From positions 682,001-746,000 of the forward strand of contig NZ_CP137573.1 of assembly GCF_033343995.1 (NCBI RefSeq): a stretch of DNA of 64,000 nt, in the 5' to 3' direction. Below, one piece after another: positions 8,575 through 17,084 of this stretch. Each line of letters opens with the position of its first letter. Position 1 is the stretch's first letter. The notes below the pieces were generated by a model. It was not told the DNA's origin, searched no databases, and saw only the letters and a list, made by a program, of their open reading frames with translations. A program made the translations under genes and the position numbers. The stretch is from Streptomyces sp. HUAS YS2 (lineage in GTDB: Bacteria > Actinomycetota > Actinomycetes > Streptomycetales > Streptomycetaceae).

Positions 8575-9629
8575 CCGCCGACCTCATCGCCGTGGTCCTG
8601 CTCCTCGCCGTGACCGCGTACGCCTGCGCGGGCGGCACGGACTACGGGGCGGGCTTCTGGGACCTGACGGCGGGAGGAACGGAACGGGGCCGACGGCCCC
8701 GGTGGCTCATCGACCACGCCATGGCTCCGGTGTGGGAGGTCAACAACGTCTGGCTGATCTTCGTTCTCGTCATCATGTGGACCGGCTTCCCCATCCTGTT
8801 CCAGACCGTGTTCACCGCGATGTGGCTCCCCCTGGCACTGGCCGCCATGGGCCTGGTCCTGCGCGGCGCCGGCTTCGCGTTCCGCAAGCCGTCCCGGCGG
8901 CTCGCCGGCCGGCGGCTGTACGGCGCCGTGTTCGCGGTGGCCTCGGTCGTCACGCCGTTCTTCCTCGGCGCCGCCGTCGGCGGGGTCGCGTCGGGACGGG
9001 TGGCGCCCGGTACCGCGGCCTCGGCGGACGCCTGGTCCAACCCCACCTCTCTGATGTTCGGGCTGATCGCCATCGCGACCACCGCCTTGCTCGGCGCGGT
9101 GTTCCTCACGGGGGACGCCCGCCGCTTCGAGGCGCCCGATCTGGTCGGCTACTTCAGGTGGCGGGCCCTGGGCAGTCTCGCCGTACTCACCGTCCTGGCG
9201 GTGATCACCGGGTTCGTCACCCACGAGGACTCCCCCCACGTGTGGCACGGGCTCACCCACGGTCTGGGGCTGCTCTTCGTCGTCGTGGCCGGCGTGACCG
9301 CGCTCGCGACGGCCTGGCTGCTCCTGCGGACGCCGGGTACGTGGGTGCGCGTCACGGCGGTCGGGGTCGTCGCGTCCGCCGTCCTCGCCTGGGGCATGGC
9401 GCAGCGCCCCTACCTCGTTCCCACGTCGCTGACCGTGGCCGACGCCGCGGGCGCACCCGCCACCCTGACGTGGCTGGCGATCGTCACTCTGGTGGCCCTG
9501 GTGCTCGTCGTGCCGGCCGTCGCCCTCCTCTACTGGCTGGACACCCACGGAGAACTGGAAGAGCTCACCGACGCCGAGCTGCGGAGAGGTGGCGGCTCGG
9601 ACGGTGAGGGCCCGGCGCCGAGCGGCTGA
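8571..9629 (+). CDS. cydB: Cytochrome bd-type quinol oxidase subunit II
   Basis: 352 aa. ATG 8571 overlaps the cydA stop, so the two are translationally coupled. There are about eight or nine membrane segments. Family features are GGTDYGAGFWDL near the N-terminus, HAMAPVWEVNNVWLIF and FRKP following TM3. CydB carries no haem itself but stabilises subunit I, with which it forms the oxidase. The hydrophilic tail DTHGELEELTDAELRRGGG is short. The next gene, an antiporter, begins 44 nt downstream on the same strand, so it may belong to the same transcript. Confidence 0.92.
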   Translation: MTADLIAVVLLLAVTAYACAGGTDYGAGFWDLTAGGTERGRRPRWLIDHAMAPVWEVNNVWLIFVLVIMWTGFPILFQTVFTAMWLPLALAAMGLVLRGAGFAFRKPSRRLAGRRLYGAVFAVASVVTPFFLGAAVGGVASGRVAPGTAASADAWSNPTSLMFGLIAIATTALLGAVFLTGDARRFEAPDLVGYFRWRALGSLAVLTVLAVITGFVTHEDSPHVWHGLTHGLGLLFVVVAGVTALATAWLLLRTPGTWVRVTAVGVVASAVLAWGMAQRPYLVPTSLTVADAAGAPATLTWLAIVTLVALVLVVPAVALLYWLDTHGELEELTDAELRRGGGSDGEGPAPSG

Positions 9630-9673
9630 CCGCCCGGTCCCCGTCTCGCCCGCATCCGACGAAGGAAGCCACT

Positions 9674-11446
9674 GTGACCGAAGACGAGATCCTTCTCGGA
9701 CTCTCTCTGACGGTGGTGCTCGCCACCGCCTCGCAGATCCTGGCGAACAAGCTGCGCCTCCCGGCCCTGATCATCCTGCTGCCGGTCGGGTTCGCCGCCG
9801 GCGCGATCACCGATGTCATCCATCCGGACCGGTTGATGGGGCCGGTGTTCGACGCCCTGGTGTCGCTCTCCGTCGCGGTGATCCTCTACGACGCCGGCCT
9901 GGGGCTCGACCTGCGCAAACTCACCGGCCGCCCCCGGGGGATCGTGGGACGACTGCTGGCGTACGGGGTGCTGCTCACGTCGCTGGTCGTCCTGGCGGTG
10001 GCGCCGGTGATGTTCGACATGCCGCTGCGCGTGGCCGCGATGCTCGGCGTGATCCTCGTCGTCTCGGGTCCCACCGTCGTGGGTCCGCTGCTCGACTTCG
10101 TGCGGCCGAACGACAGGGTGCGACGCATCCTGATCTGGGAGGGGACGCTGACCGACCCGATCGGCGGCATCCTCGGTGCACTCACCTTCCACGCCATCGC
10201 CACGACGCACAGGGTAGAAATCGGCTGGGGATACCAGCTGGGCCAGTTCGCCATCAGCCTGGCTGTCGGGCTGGTCGGCGGGGTCGTGGGAGCCGTGCTG
10301 CTGTGGTTCACCCTGCGTACGCTGAGACTCGGCGAGACGCTGGGCACGCTGGCCCAACTGGCCACGGTGATCGCCGTATCGGCGGGCTGCGACATCGTGC
10401 GGGACGACACGGGGCTCATCGCAGCTATCGTCACGGGACTGGCCGTCGCCAACATCCGCGGGTTCGACATGCCTGCTCGGCGTCCCTTCTTCGAGACGCT
10501 GGTCCAGCTGATCATCGGGCTGCTGTTCGTCTCCATCTCATCCACCGTCACCCCGGCATCCCTGGTGCCGGTGCTCCTTCCCTCGCTCGCCCTCATCGCG
10601 ATCCTGGTGCTGGTGGTCCGGCCGCTCGTCGCCTTCGCCTCGACGGCGCGCTCAGGTCTGGCCCGAGGGGAACGGTCCTTCATCGGATGGATGGACCCAC
10701 GCGGCATCGTCGCGGCAGCCACGGCGTCGACCTTCTCGGCCAGCCTCGTCGACCGCGGGGTGAGCGGCGCCGACAGGATCCTTCCCGTCACCTTCCTGGT
10801 GATCGTGGGAACCGTTCTGCTCTACTCGCTGACGGCTGCGCCCATGGCCAGAAGGCTGGGGGTCGTCAAACCGGCGGGCAGGCGCATCCTCCTGGTGGGC
10901 GGCGAGCCCTGGGTGGTCGACCTGGGAAGGGCCCTGCGGACCGCCGGCCTGGACGTGCTGATGTGGGCGGGGCTCGATGAGCAGCGGAATCAGATCAAGG
11001 AGGCGGGGATCGACCTGGCCAAGGGCGATCTGCTGGCCACGGCCATCAACCCCGGGGCGCGGCTGGAGGGAGTGACGGCCGTGTTCCTGGCCACCGACGA
11101 CGACGACTTCAACGCGCTGGCCTCGCTCGTGATGCAGGACAACGTCGAGGGGCCGGTCTATCGGGTCGGACCGCCGCACGACACCCATGGAGTGGTCGCT
11201 CCCTACACCGGCGGCGACATCCTCTTCGGCCGTTCCCTCGTCCGTCACGTCCTGGCGGAACGCTACGAGCGGGGTGCGCGGTTCGTGGTGCAGCCGGCCT
11301 CGGCCCCGCTGCCGGCGGAGCACGAGACGTTGTTCGTCGTGCGGGCGGACCAGCGGTTGGAGCCGGTCACCGAGAGGGAGGAGTCGGTCCCGCAGGAGGG
11401 CGACACCGTCGTGCTCCTCGGTTCCGTCCCCTGGCCCGGCGAGTGA
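9674..11446 (+). CDS. Monovalent cation/proton antiporter with TrkA-N-like C-terminal domain
   Basis: 590 aa from GTG 9674 with GAAGGAAG at 9661-9668. Residues 1-390 form about twelve membrane helices of the CPA1/CPA2 Na/H exchanger fold, including VILYDAGLGLDL, SGPTVVGPLL and WMDPRGIVAAATAS. Residues about 395-520 form a Rossmann-like RCK/TrkA-N domain whose first glycine loop is altered (LLVGGEPWVVDLG instead of GxGxxG), so NAD gating may be lost. It probably exchanges Na+ or K+ for H+. Downstream of a sugar-oxidising set and a quinol oxidase, it could offset the acid made as gluconate. It converges on the GH15 gene. Confidence 0.85.
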   Translation: MTEDEILLGLSLTVVLATASQILANKLRLPALIILLPVGFAAGAITDVIHPDRLMGPVFDALVSLSVAVILYDAGLGLDLRKLTGRPRGIVGRLLAYGVLLTSLVVLAVAPVMFDMPLRVAAMLGVILVVSGPTVVGPLLDFVRPNDRVRRILIWEGTLTDPIGGILGALTFHAIATTHRVEIGWGYQLGQFAISLAVGLVGGVVGAVLLWFTLRTLRLGETLGTLAQLATVIAVSAGCDIVRDDTGLIAAIVTGLAVANIRGFDMPARRPFFETLVQLIIGLLFVSISSTVTPASLVPVLLPSLALIAILVLVVRPLVAFASTARSGLARGERSFIGWMDPRGIVAAATASTFSASLVDRGVSGADRILPVTFLVIVGTVLLYSLTAAPMARRLGVVKPAGRRILLVGGEPWVVDLGRALRTAGLDVLMWAGLDEQRNQIKEAGIDLAKGDLLATAINPGARLEGVTAVFLATDDDDFNALASLVMQDNVEGPVYRVGPPHDTHGVVAPYTGGDILFGRSLVRHVLAERYERGARFVVQPASAPLPAEHETLFVVRADQRLEPVTEREESVPQEGDTVVLLGSVPWPGE

Positions 11447-11471
11447 GGCCCGCCGCCGGGCGCTCGCGCGG

Positions 11472-13325
11472 TCATGCCCGGCCCCTGCGCGCCCCGTTGA
11501 GCTTCGCGTCCAGGGTGATCGCCGCGTCGATCAGAGCCAAGTGCGTGAAAGCCTGGGGGAAGTTGCCCAGCTGCCGCCCCGTCAGGCCGATCTCCTCGGA
11601 GTAGAGGCCCAGGTGGTTGGCGTACGAGAGCATCTTCTCCAGCACCAGCCTGGCCATGTCGGTGCGTCCGGCCCTCGCCAGGGCGTCGACGTACATGAAC
11701 GTGCACAGGGAGAAGGTTCCCTCGGAACCGCGCAGTCCGTCGGGAGAGGCCTCGGGGTTGTAGCGGTAGACCAGGCTGTCGCTGACCAGCTCACGCTCCA
11801 TCGCGTCCAAGGTGGACTTCCACTTCGGATCGTCCGGCGTGATGAACCCGACCGTGGGCATGCGCAGCAACGACGAGTCCAGGACGTCGTCGCCGTAGTG
11901 CTGCACGAAGGACTGCTTCTGCGGGTCCCATCCCCGGCTGAGCACCTGGTCGTAGATCTCGTCGCGCGCGTCCACCCAGCGGCCACCGGCCGCGGGACGC
12001 CCGTCGTCGAAGGCGATCCGCAGCGCGCGGTCGAAGGCCACCCAGGACATCACGCGGCCGTACGTGAAGTCCTTCCGGCCGCCGCGGGTCTCCCACAGAC
12101 CTTCGCCGGGCTGGTCCCAGTGGTCGACCAGCCAGTCGAGCAGCGTGTGCAGCGCCTTCCAGCCCCCGGTGTCGAGATGCTTGCCGTGCCGGTGCGCGAA
12201 GTAGATGCTGTCGAGCGCCTCGCCGTAGATGTCCAGTTGCAACTGGGTCGCCGCTCCGTTGCCGATGCGGACGGGGGCGGAACCGCAGTAGCCCTCCCAG
12301 TGTTCCAGGGTCTCCTCGACCAGGTCGGAGGAGCCGTCGACCCGGTACATGATGTTCAGTGGCCCGCTCCCGGCCCCGTTCGCCCGGCCGGCCTTTTCCT
12401 TCACCCTGTCGTGCAGCCAGTTGATGAACGCCGTCGCCTCTTCCTCGAATCCCAGGCCCAGCAACGCGTACACCGAGAACGAGGCGTCACGGATCCAGGT
12501 GAACCGGTAGTCCCAGTTGCGCTCCCCGCCCAACTGCTCGGGCAGAGCCGTCGTCGGGGCGGCGACGAGGGCGCCGGTCGGCGCGTAGGTCATGAGCTTC
12601 AGCGTCACGGCCGACCGTTCCACCTCCTCCCGCCAACGGCCCGAGTAGGTGGACTGACCCAGCCAGGAGCGCCAGAAGCGGACGGTCTCGTCGAAGAGTT
12701 GCTCGAACTCCGTCACCCGGACCACGTGCGGCGGCCCGTCGGGGGACGACTCCAGGATCATGCCGCGCTGCTGACCCGCCTGGAGGGTCAGACTGAAACG
12801 AAGGTCCTTGTCGTCCGAGAGTCGGTTCAACAACCGCTCGTCCTGCGGTTCACGGACGGGGTGGACGGCGAGGTGCATGTCCTCCGACGTGAACAGAGCC
12901 CCCTGCTCCGTGAGGTGCAGCTCGTGCGGCTTGCGGCCGTAGTCGAAGCGCGGGGCGATCTCGCCTTCGAACGTCATGCTGCCCCGCACACAGCGCAGCA
13001 TGCGGACCAGACGGTGCCGGTCCGTCGCCGTCGTGCCGGTCACGGGCATGAAGTCGACCACCTCGCCCGCCCCGTCCTCGGTCATGAAACGCGTCACGAG
13101 AACAGCGGTGTCCGGGTGGTAGAGCTGCTTGGTGGTGTAGTCGTCCGCGGCCGGCCTGACGGTGAAATGGCCGCCCTTCCGCCGGTCGAGCAGAGCGCCG
13201 AAGACACTGGGCGAATCGAAACGCGGACAGCAGAACCAGTCGATCGTCGCATCGGTCGTCACGAGGGCCGCGGTCTGCAGATCGCCGATCAGGCCGTGGT
13301 TCTCGATCAGGGGGTAGTCGTCCAT
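11472..13325 (-). CDS. Glycoside hydrolase family 15 protein (trehalase/glucoamylase-like)
   Basis: 617 aa from ATG 13325 with GAAAGGGG just upstream. The N-terminal beta-sandwich region begins YPLIENHGLIGDLQTAALVTTDATIDWFCCPRF-like and leads into the (alpha/alpha)6 barrel, with GERNWDYRFTWIRDASFSVYALL as the GH15 catalytic-site block and GLYSEEIG and GNFPQAFTHLALI near the end. No signal peptide is seen, so it acts in the cytosol. Actinobacterial cytosolic GH15 enzymes of this type include acid trehalases, which release two glucoses; glucoamylase activity is the alternative. It would feed glucose to the mutarotase/dehydrogenase genes it converges on. Confidence 0.9.
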   Translation of the reverse strand: MDDYPLIENHGLIGDLQTAALVTTDATIDWFCCPRFDSPSVFGALLDRRKGGHFTVRPAADDYTTKQLYHPDTAVLVTRFMTEDGAGEVVDFMPVTGTTATDRHRLVRMLRCVRGSMTFEGEIAPRFDYGRKPHELHLTEQGALFTSEDMHLAVHPVREPQDERLLNRLSDDKDLRFSLTLQAGQQRGMILESSPDGPPHVVRVTEFEQLFDETVRFWRSWLGQSTYSGRWREEVERSAVTLKLMTYAPTGALVAAPTTALPEQLGGERNWDYRFTWIRDASFSVYALLGLGFEEEATAFINWLHDRVKEKAGRANGAGSGPLNIMYRVDGSSDLVEETLEHWEGYCGSAPVRIGNGAATQLQLDIYGEALDSIYFAHRHGKHLDTGGWKALHTLLDWLVDHWDQPGEGLWETRGGRKDFTYGRVMSWVAFDRALRIAFDDGRPAAGGRWVDARDEIYDQVLSRGWDPQKQSFVQHYGDDVLDSSLLRMPTVGFITPDDPKWKSTLDAMERELVSDSLVYRYNPEASPDGLRGSEGTFSLCTFMYVDALARAGRTDMARLVLEKMLSYANHLGLYSEEIGLTGRQLGNFPQAFTHLALIDAAITLDAKLNGARRGRA

Positions 13326-13514
13326 CTCGAGCCCCTTTCGGCCCCCGGTAGACAACGATCGGGCGCCACCACTCAGCGCCGGAGGTGCTGCGGCCACCTC
13401 GGCCAGCTTAGGCCGACGGCGCCGTCCCGTCCTGGCGAGCGAACGTCACCGGGCGACGACGGAGGGCCCCCTCCGCGGTGGGCGCCCTCCGCGGTGGGCG
13501 CCCTCCGGGGGCGG

Positions 13515-14573
13515 TCAGCCGGTCGGCAGGCCCAGTCCGTAGTAGGTGACGTGGTAGCCGTCCACGTACCCTGCCTCGCCGCCGATGATCAGGTCGGTGG
13601 GATCGCTCGCGCCCGCCGCCCTGGCCGTGGCCACCAGCATCTCGGCCAGTGCGCGGCCATTCGGCTCGCCGGGGCCGCCCGCGTCCACGCGCCACACCGG
13701 GTCGTCGTCGCCGAAGACCGACGCCGTGTGCGGGTGTGCGGCGACCGTGCCCCAGCCGAGTGAGGCGGGATCGACGTCGTCGGGGGCGAAGCAGGCGATC
13801 GAGAGCCGGTCGCCGCACACCACGTCGAAAAGAAGGGGCGCGCTTCGGCCGTTGCGCCCATAGAACGGCATCGCGATCCGGACTCCCAGGGCGGTGGTCT
13901 CGGCAGGCAGCGCACCCAGGAAGTCTCCCAGCGACCGGGTGACGGTCTCCCAGCTACGGGCGGTCCAGCCGCCCGGGAAGCCGAGGCCGACGTTGGCCTG
14001 ATCACGGTTGCTGCCGAAGAAGCCGCTGATCGAGTGCTCCTCGCCGACGCCTTGACGCCAGAACCAGTTCTCCGCCGGGTCGGTGGGCTGCAGGACGAGC
14101 TCCGGCCCCGACTTCCCGGCTCGCAGTTCGAGCGTGTCCGGGCTGCCGCGCCAGCGCAGGAAGGGTGCGCCCCAGAGCGGCTCGCTGTCGTAGAAGGGGC
14201 CCATGTCGCCGTGCGAGCCCATGATGGACGGCTCGCCCAGCGCGGCCGTCAATTCCTCCTTCGCGGCGCGGAAGGCGGTCGCCTGCGCTGCGGCGTCCGG
14301 CGCGGGAACCGCCACCGGGACCGCGAGCTCCACGTACGACTCGCCGTCGACGTAACGCTTCTCGTACTCGCCGACCGGGCGCAGGCGGGCATCGCCCGCG
14401 GAGCGGCCGGTGATCAGCACAGGAGCGTCGGACGTGCCTCCCCAGGCCCACCCCAGCTCGGTCGCCACCGCCCGCACGCCCTCCGGCGTCCAGCCGTCCG
14501 TGTCCGCCGCGACCAGTCGCCGGGCGAGCTCCCCGATGGATTCCTCTGCCGTGCTTCCCCGTTGTGCGTTCAT
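13515..14573 (-). CDS. Hypothetical protein, third gene of TetR operon
   Basis: 352 aa from ATG 14573, which overlaps the stop of the upstream fusion gene (ATGA); an ATG at 14591 would add six residues. I recognise no catalytic motif. The sequence is soluble and acidic, with aromatic-rich stretches (WTPEGVRAVATELGWAWGG near the N-terminus and EAGYVDGYHVTYYGLGLP at the C-terminus). It has the look of Streptomyces-specific DUF proteins. The start-stop overlap ties its translation to the TetR and SDR-hydrolase genes, so it likely shares their inducer response. Confidence 0.75.
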   Translation of the reverse strand: MNAQRGSTAEESIGELARRLVAADTDGWTPEGVRAVATELGWAWGGTSDAPVLITGRSAGDARLRPVGEYEKRYVDGESYVELAVPVAVPAPDAAAQATAFRAAKEELTAALGEPSIMGSHGDMGPFYDSEPLWGAPFLRWRGSPDTLELRAGKSGPELVLQPTDPAENWFWRQGVGEEHSISGFFGSNRDQANVGLGFPGGWTARSWETVTRSLGDFLGALPAETTALGVRIAMPFYGRNGRSAPLLFDVVCGDRLSIACFAPDDVDPASLGWGTVAAHPHTASVFGDDDPVWRVDAGGPGEPNGRALAEMLVATARAAGASDPTDLIIGGEAGYVDGYHVTYYGLGLPTG

Positions 14574-16405
14574 CCGGCCATCGTGCCGCATCCCGGGCCG
14601 GGCCCTTGCGGCAGGGGCGGGCCGAGAACCCCGGCCTCTGCACCGATGGCCCGAGCGACGTCCTGTGGGTGTGTCAACTGGGGATGGTGCCCGGCACCGG
14701 CGATCACCGTCACGGTGGCGTGCGGGAGGGCGTCCAGCAGGGATTGTCCCTCGGCGGCCAGTGGATCGCGGGAGCCCGTGATGATGTGGACGCGCCCCGG
14801 GTAGCGTTGCAGTCCGGCTCGGAGATCGGCGCGCCACCTCGGGCTCCCGGTGGCCGCGAGGAGCCGGGCGGCGGTGGCCGCGGTGGTGCCGCGGCGCAGG
14901 TCCGCAACAGCCGAGCGGAGCGCGGTCGCGTGCTGTGTGGCGCCGGTCAGTCGTTCCGCCAGCGCCGTGGGAGTCGCGCGGCTCAGGAGCCGGCGGGTCA
15001 GGAACGTCATTTTGGCGGTGCGAGGCGGGTACGCCTGGAGGAAGAACGGCGCCACGAGCGTGAGTTGTTCCACCGCGTCGGGGTGGGCGGCCGCGGCCTC
15101 TACGGCCGCCGCGGCACCGATGGAGTGGCCCACCAGGTGACGAGCGCCGGTCTCGGTCACCAGTGCCGTCAGCCAGGACTGCCAGTCGTCGTGGCACCCG
15201 CCGCTCATGCCCAGGCCCGGCAGGTCGACGGCGCGGGCGTGCCCGACCTCTGCGACGACCGGCGCCCAGGTGTCCGCGTTGACCGGCAGGCCGGGCAGCA
15301 CCACCGTGGGCGCGTCCTTCTCCCCCAGTTCTAACGTCCGTATCCCGCCCGGCTCGGTGAACCGTCGGTCACCCGCGGGGGCGTCGCCGAAGCGGTGCGC
15401 TGCGAGGTGGTCGGCCCAGCGGCGGATCGTCGTGGCGGTGTCCGGCATCGTCAGTCGGTGCCGGGCGGCGAAGGCATGGGCCGAGTCGGTCGGGTACCGG
15501 TCCGCCGACAGGAACGTCAGGGTCTCCGGGTCGGCCTTGGTGAGCCGGCGGGGAAGCCGCTTGAGCAGGGGCACCGGTACGCGTGTCCGTGGAGCCTTGA
15601 CGCCGTAGTGCTCCGCCACGGACGTCAGCAGGTCGGGCAGCGAGGGGGTTTCGTCGTCGAGGAGCCAGTAGGAGGTGCGCTCGGTGGACGGGTCCATCGG
15701 CAACAGCGTCATGAACCGGGCGAGGTGGTCGACGGCGACCACGGGAACGAAGGTGCGCCCGTTGCCCGGCAGCGCGGCGAGTGAACCCTGCCAGAGTTCT
15801 TCGAGGTTGGCGGCGAGCCCCAGGTACTGGTCGGACTCCCCCGTGGCGCTGTCCCCGATGACGCTGGCCGGATTGACGATCGACCATGGGACGCCCAACT
15901 GCCCTGCCATCTCCTGGAAGACGGCGTCCGCCTCGACCCTGGACGCTTCGTACGCGCCCAGCGCCCGGTAGGTCTCGCGCCGACGCTCCTCGCTCCAACG
16001 AGTGGGGCCCTGCCCGCCCACGCGGTACCCGGAGACCTGGACCAGGCGGCGCAGGTTCGGCATCCCCGCCGCGAACGCGACGACCGTGCGGACGCTGTCC
16101 ACGTTGGCGCGACGTGCCTCGTCCACCGACATCCCGAACCGGAAGGCCCCGGCGCAGTTGTAGATCTCGGTGAAATCGTCGAACTCGCCCTCGATCAGCG
16201 ACGCCTTGGTGAAATCGACCCGGAGGTCGGCCGGGGCCTGGTCGTACCCGCGCCCCGCCAGCCACCGGGCCAGCCTCAGACCGGACTCGCGGCTCCGGCT
16301 CGCCGTGCTCACCCGGACGCCGGCCCGGCCGAGCTCGAGGACCACGTGGCGCCCGATGAAGCCGCTCGCGCCCAGCACCAAGGCGTGTCTGCCCTCCGGG
16401 CTCAT
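14570..16405 (-). CDS. SDR (NAD-epimerase type) fused to alpha/beta-hydrolase
   Basis: 611 aa from ATG 16405, overlapping the tetR stop (ATGA). Residues 1-about 330 are an extended SDR: ALVLGASGFIGRHVVLELG at the N-terminus for NAD(P), FTEIYNCAGAFRFGMS, and YEASRVEAD in the place of YxxxK, where the lysine is replaced by arginine. Residues about 345-600 are an alpha/beta-hydrolase: VVLPGLPVNADTW oxyanion region, GHSIGAAAAVEAA nucleophile elbow with Ser, SRDPLA acid and AGAGHHPQLTHP histidine. Such bifunctional proteins could reduce and then hydrolyse a small acyl or hydrophobic compound. The substrate is unknown. Its TetR neighbour suggests induction by a toxic molecule. Confidence 0.85.
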   Translation of the reverse strand: MSPEGRHALVLGASGFIGRHVVLELGRAGVRVSTASRSRESGLRLARWLAGRGYDQAPADLRVDFTKASLIEGEFDDFTEIYNCAGAFRFGMSVDEARRANVDSVRTVVAFAAGMPNLRRLVQVSGYRVGGQGPTRWSEERRRETYRALGAYEASRVEADAVFQEMAGQLGVPWSIVNPASVIGDSATGESDQYLGLAANLEELWQGSLAALPGNGRTFVPVVAVDHLARFMTLLPMDPSTERTSYWLLDDETPSLPDLLTSVAEHYGVKAPRTRVPVPLLKRLPRRLTKADPETLTFLSADRYPTDSAHAFAARHRLTMPDTATTIRRWADHLAAHRFGDAPAGDRRFTEPGGIRTLELGEKDAPTVVLPGLPVNADTWAPVVAEVGHARAVDLPGLGMSGGCHDDWQSWLTALVTETGARHLVGHSIGAAAAVEAAAAHPDAVEQLTLVAPFFLQAYPPRTAKMTFLTRRLLSRATPTALAERLTGATQHATALRSAVADLRRGTTAATAARLLAATGSPRWRADLRAGLQRYPGRVHIITGSRDPLAAEGQSLLDALPHATVTVIAGAGHHPQLTHPQDVARAIGAEAGVLGPPLPQGPGPGCGTMAG

Positions 16406-16995
16406 GCCGAGGCCTCCGTAGCCGGTTCCAGCAGCACGGCGATCGCCTGGGCGGCGCAGCGCAGCGGCTCGGTGGACCGCTGGGCCCGCGACACGATCAC
16501 CGCTCCCTCCACCATGCTGACCATGGCGGTCGCCAGGGCACGGGCGTCGGGGCGAGGACGGCCGTGGGAGACGAGCAGCTCGCTCACCGGCTCGATCCAC
16601 GACTCGAAGGCGTCGGCGCAGGCGTCGCGGAGTCGTTCGCTCTGCGCGCCCATCTCCAGCGTCACCACCGAGACCGGGCAGCCCAGCTGGAAGTCGCTGC
16701 CCTCGAGCATCTTGGCCAGTTCGTCGATCACATGCCGCAACACATCGGCCGGTGCGGCCGACGCCGGCGCCGAGTCGGCCACGAGTGAGCCGAAGCGGGC
16801 GGCGGCGAGTTCGACGGCCTTCTCCCCGAGGGCCTCCTTCCCCTGGGGGAAGTGGAAGTAGAGGGATCCCTTCGGGGCACCGGAGTGCTCCACCACCGTG
16901 TTGAGCCCGGTACCGCTGTAACCGTGCCGCTGGATGAGTTCCAGCATCGATTCGGCCAGCCGCAAGCGGGTCCTGGCTCCCTTGGTTTCAACCAT
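16402..16995 (-). CDS. TetR-family repressor, LmrA/YxaF type
   Basis: 197 aa from ATG 16995. The N-terminal helix-turn-helix region contains GLNTVVEHSGAPKGSLYFHFPQGKE, the hallmark of the LmrA/YxaF branch (SLYHHFP-GKE). The C-terminal domain matches the TetR_C_33-like ligand domain, with GCPVSVVTLEM. It probably represses its own operon and the divergent hydrolase through the palindrome just upstream (17006-17017), and is released by a small hydrophobic ligand. Its stop overlaps the next gene, giving a three-gene coupled operon. Confidence 0.88.
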   Translation of the reverse strand: MVETKGARTRLRLAESMLELIQRHGYSGTGLNTVVEHSGAPKGSLYFHFPQGKEALGEKAVELAAARFGSLVADSAPASAAPADVLRHVIDELAKMLEGSDFQLGCPVSVVTLEMGAQSERLRDACADAFESWIEPVSELLVSHGRPRPDARALATAMVSMVEGAVIVSRAQRSTEPLRCAAQAIAVLLEPATEASA

Positions 16996-17005
16996 GACCG
17001 CAGAA

Positions 17006-17017
17006 TAGACCGGTCTA
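17006..17017. promoter_or_regulatory. TetR (LmrA/YxaF-like) operator palindrome
   Basis: TAGACCGGTCTA is a perfect 12-bp palindrome, 11 nt upstream of the tetR start and about 68 nt upstream of the divergent dienelactone hydrolase. The core TAGAC-GTCTA matches what is known of LmrA/YxaF-family operators (ATAGACC-type boxes in Bacillus subtilis). It is therefore the probable self-binding site, placed to control both directions. An AT-rich run (CATATTTTTCA, 17018-17028) follows, which is unusual here and may be part of the promoter. Confidence 0.7.
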
Positions 17018-17084
17018 CATATTTTTCACAGGGGTCACGGTACTATCCGCGGAACGATTGGCGTGACCATGCCGAGGAGGAGAA

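Noticed and set aside
11187..13763. 858-codon plus-strand open frame over the GH15 gene
   Set aside because: The opposite strand encodes a full GH15 enzyme with signature blocks; the plus frame has no motif.
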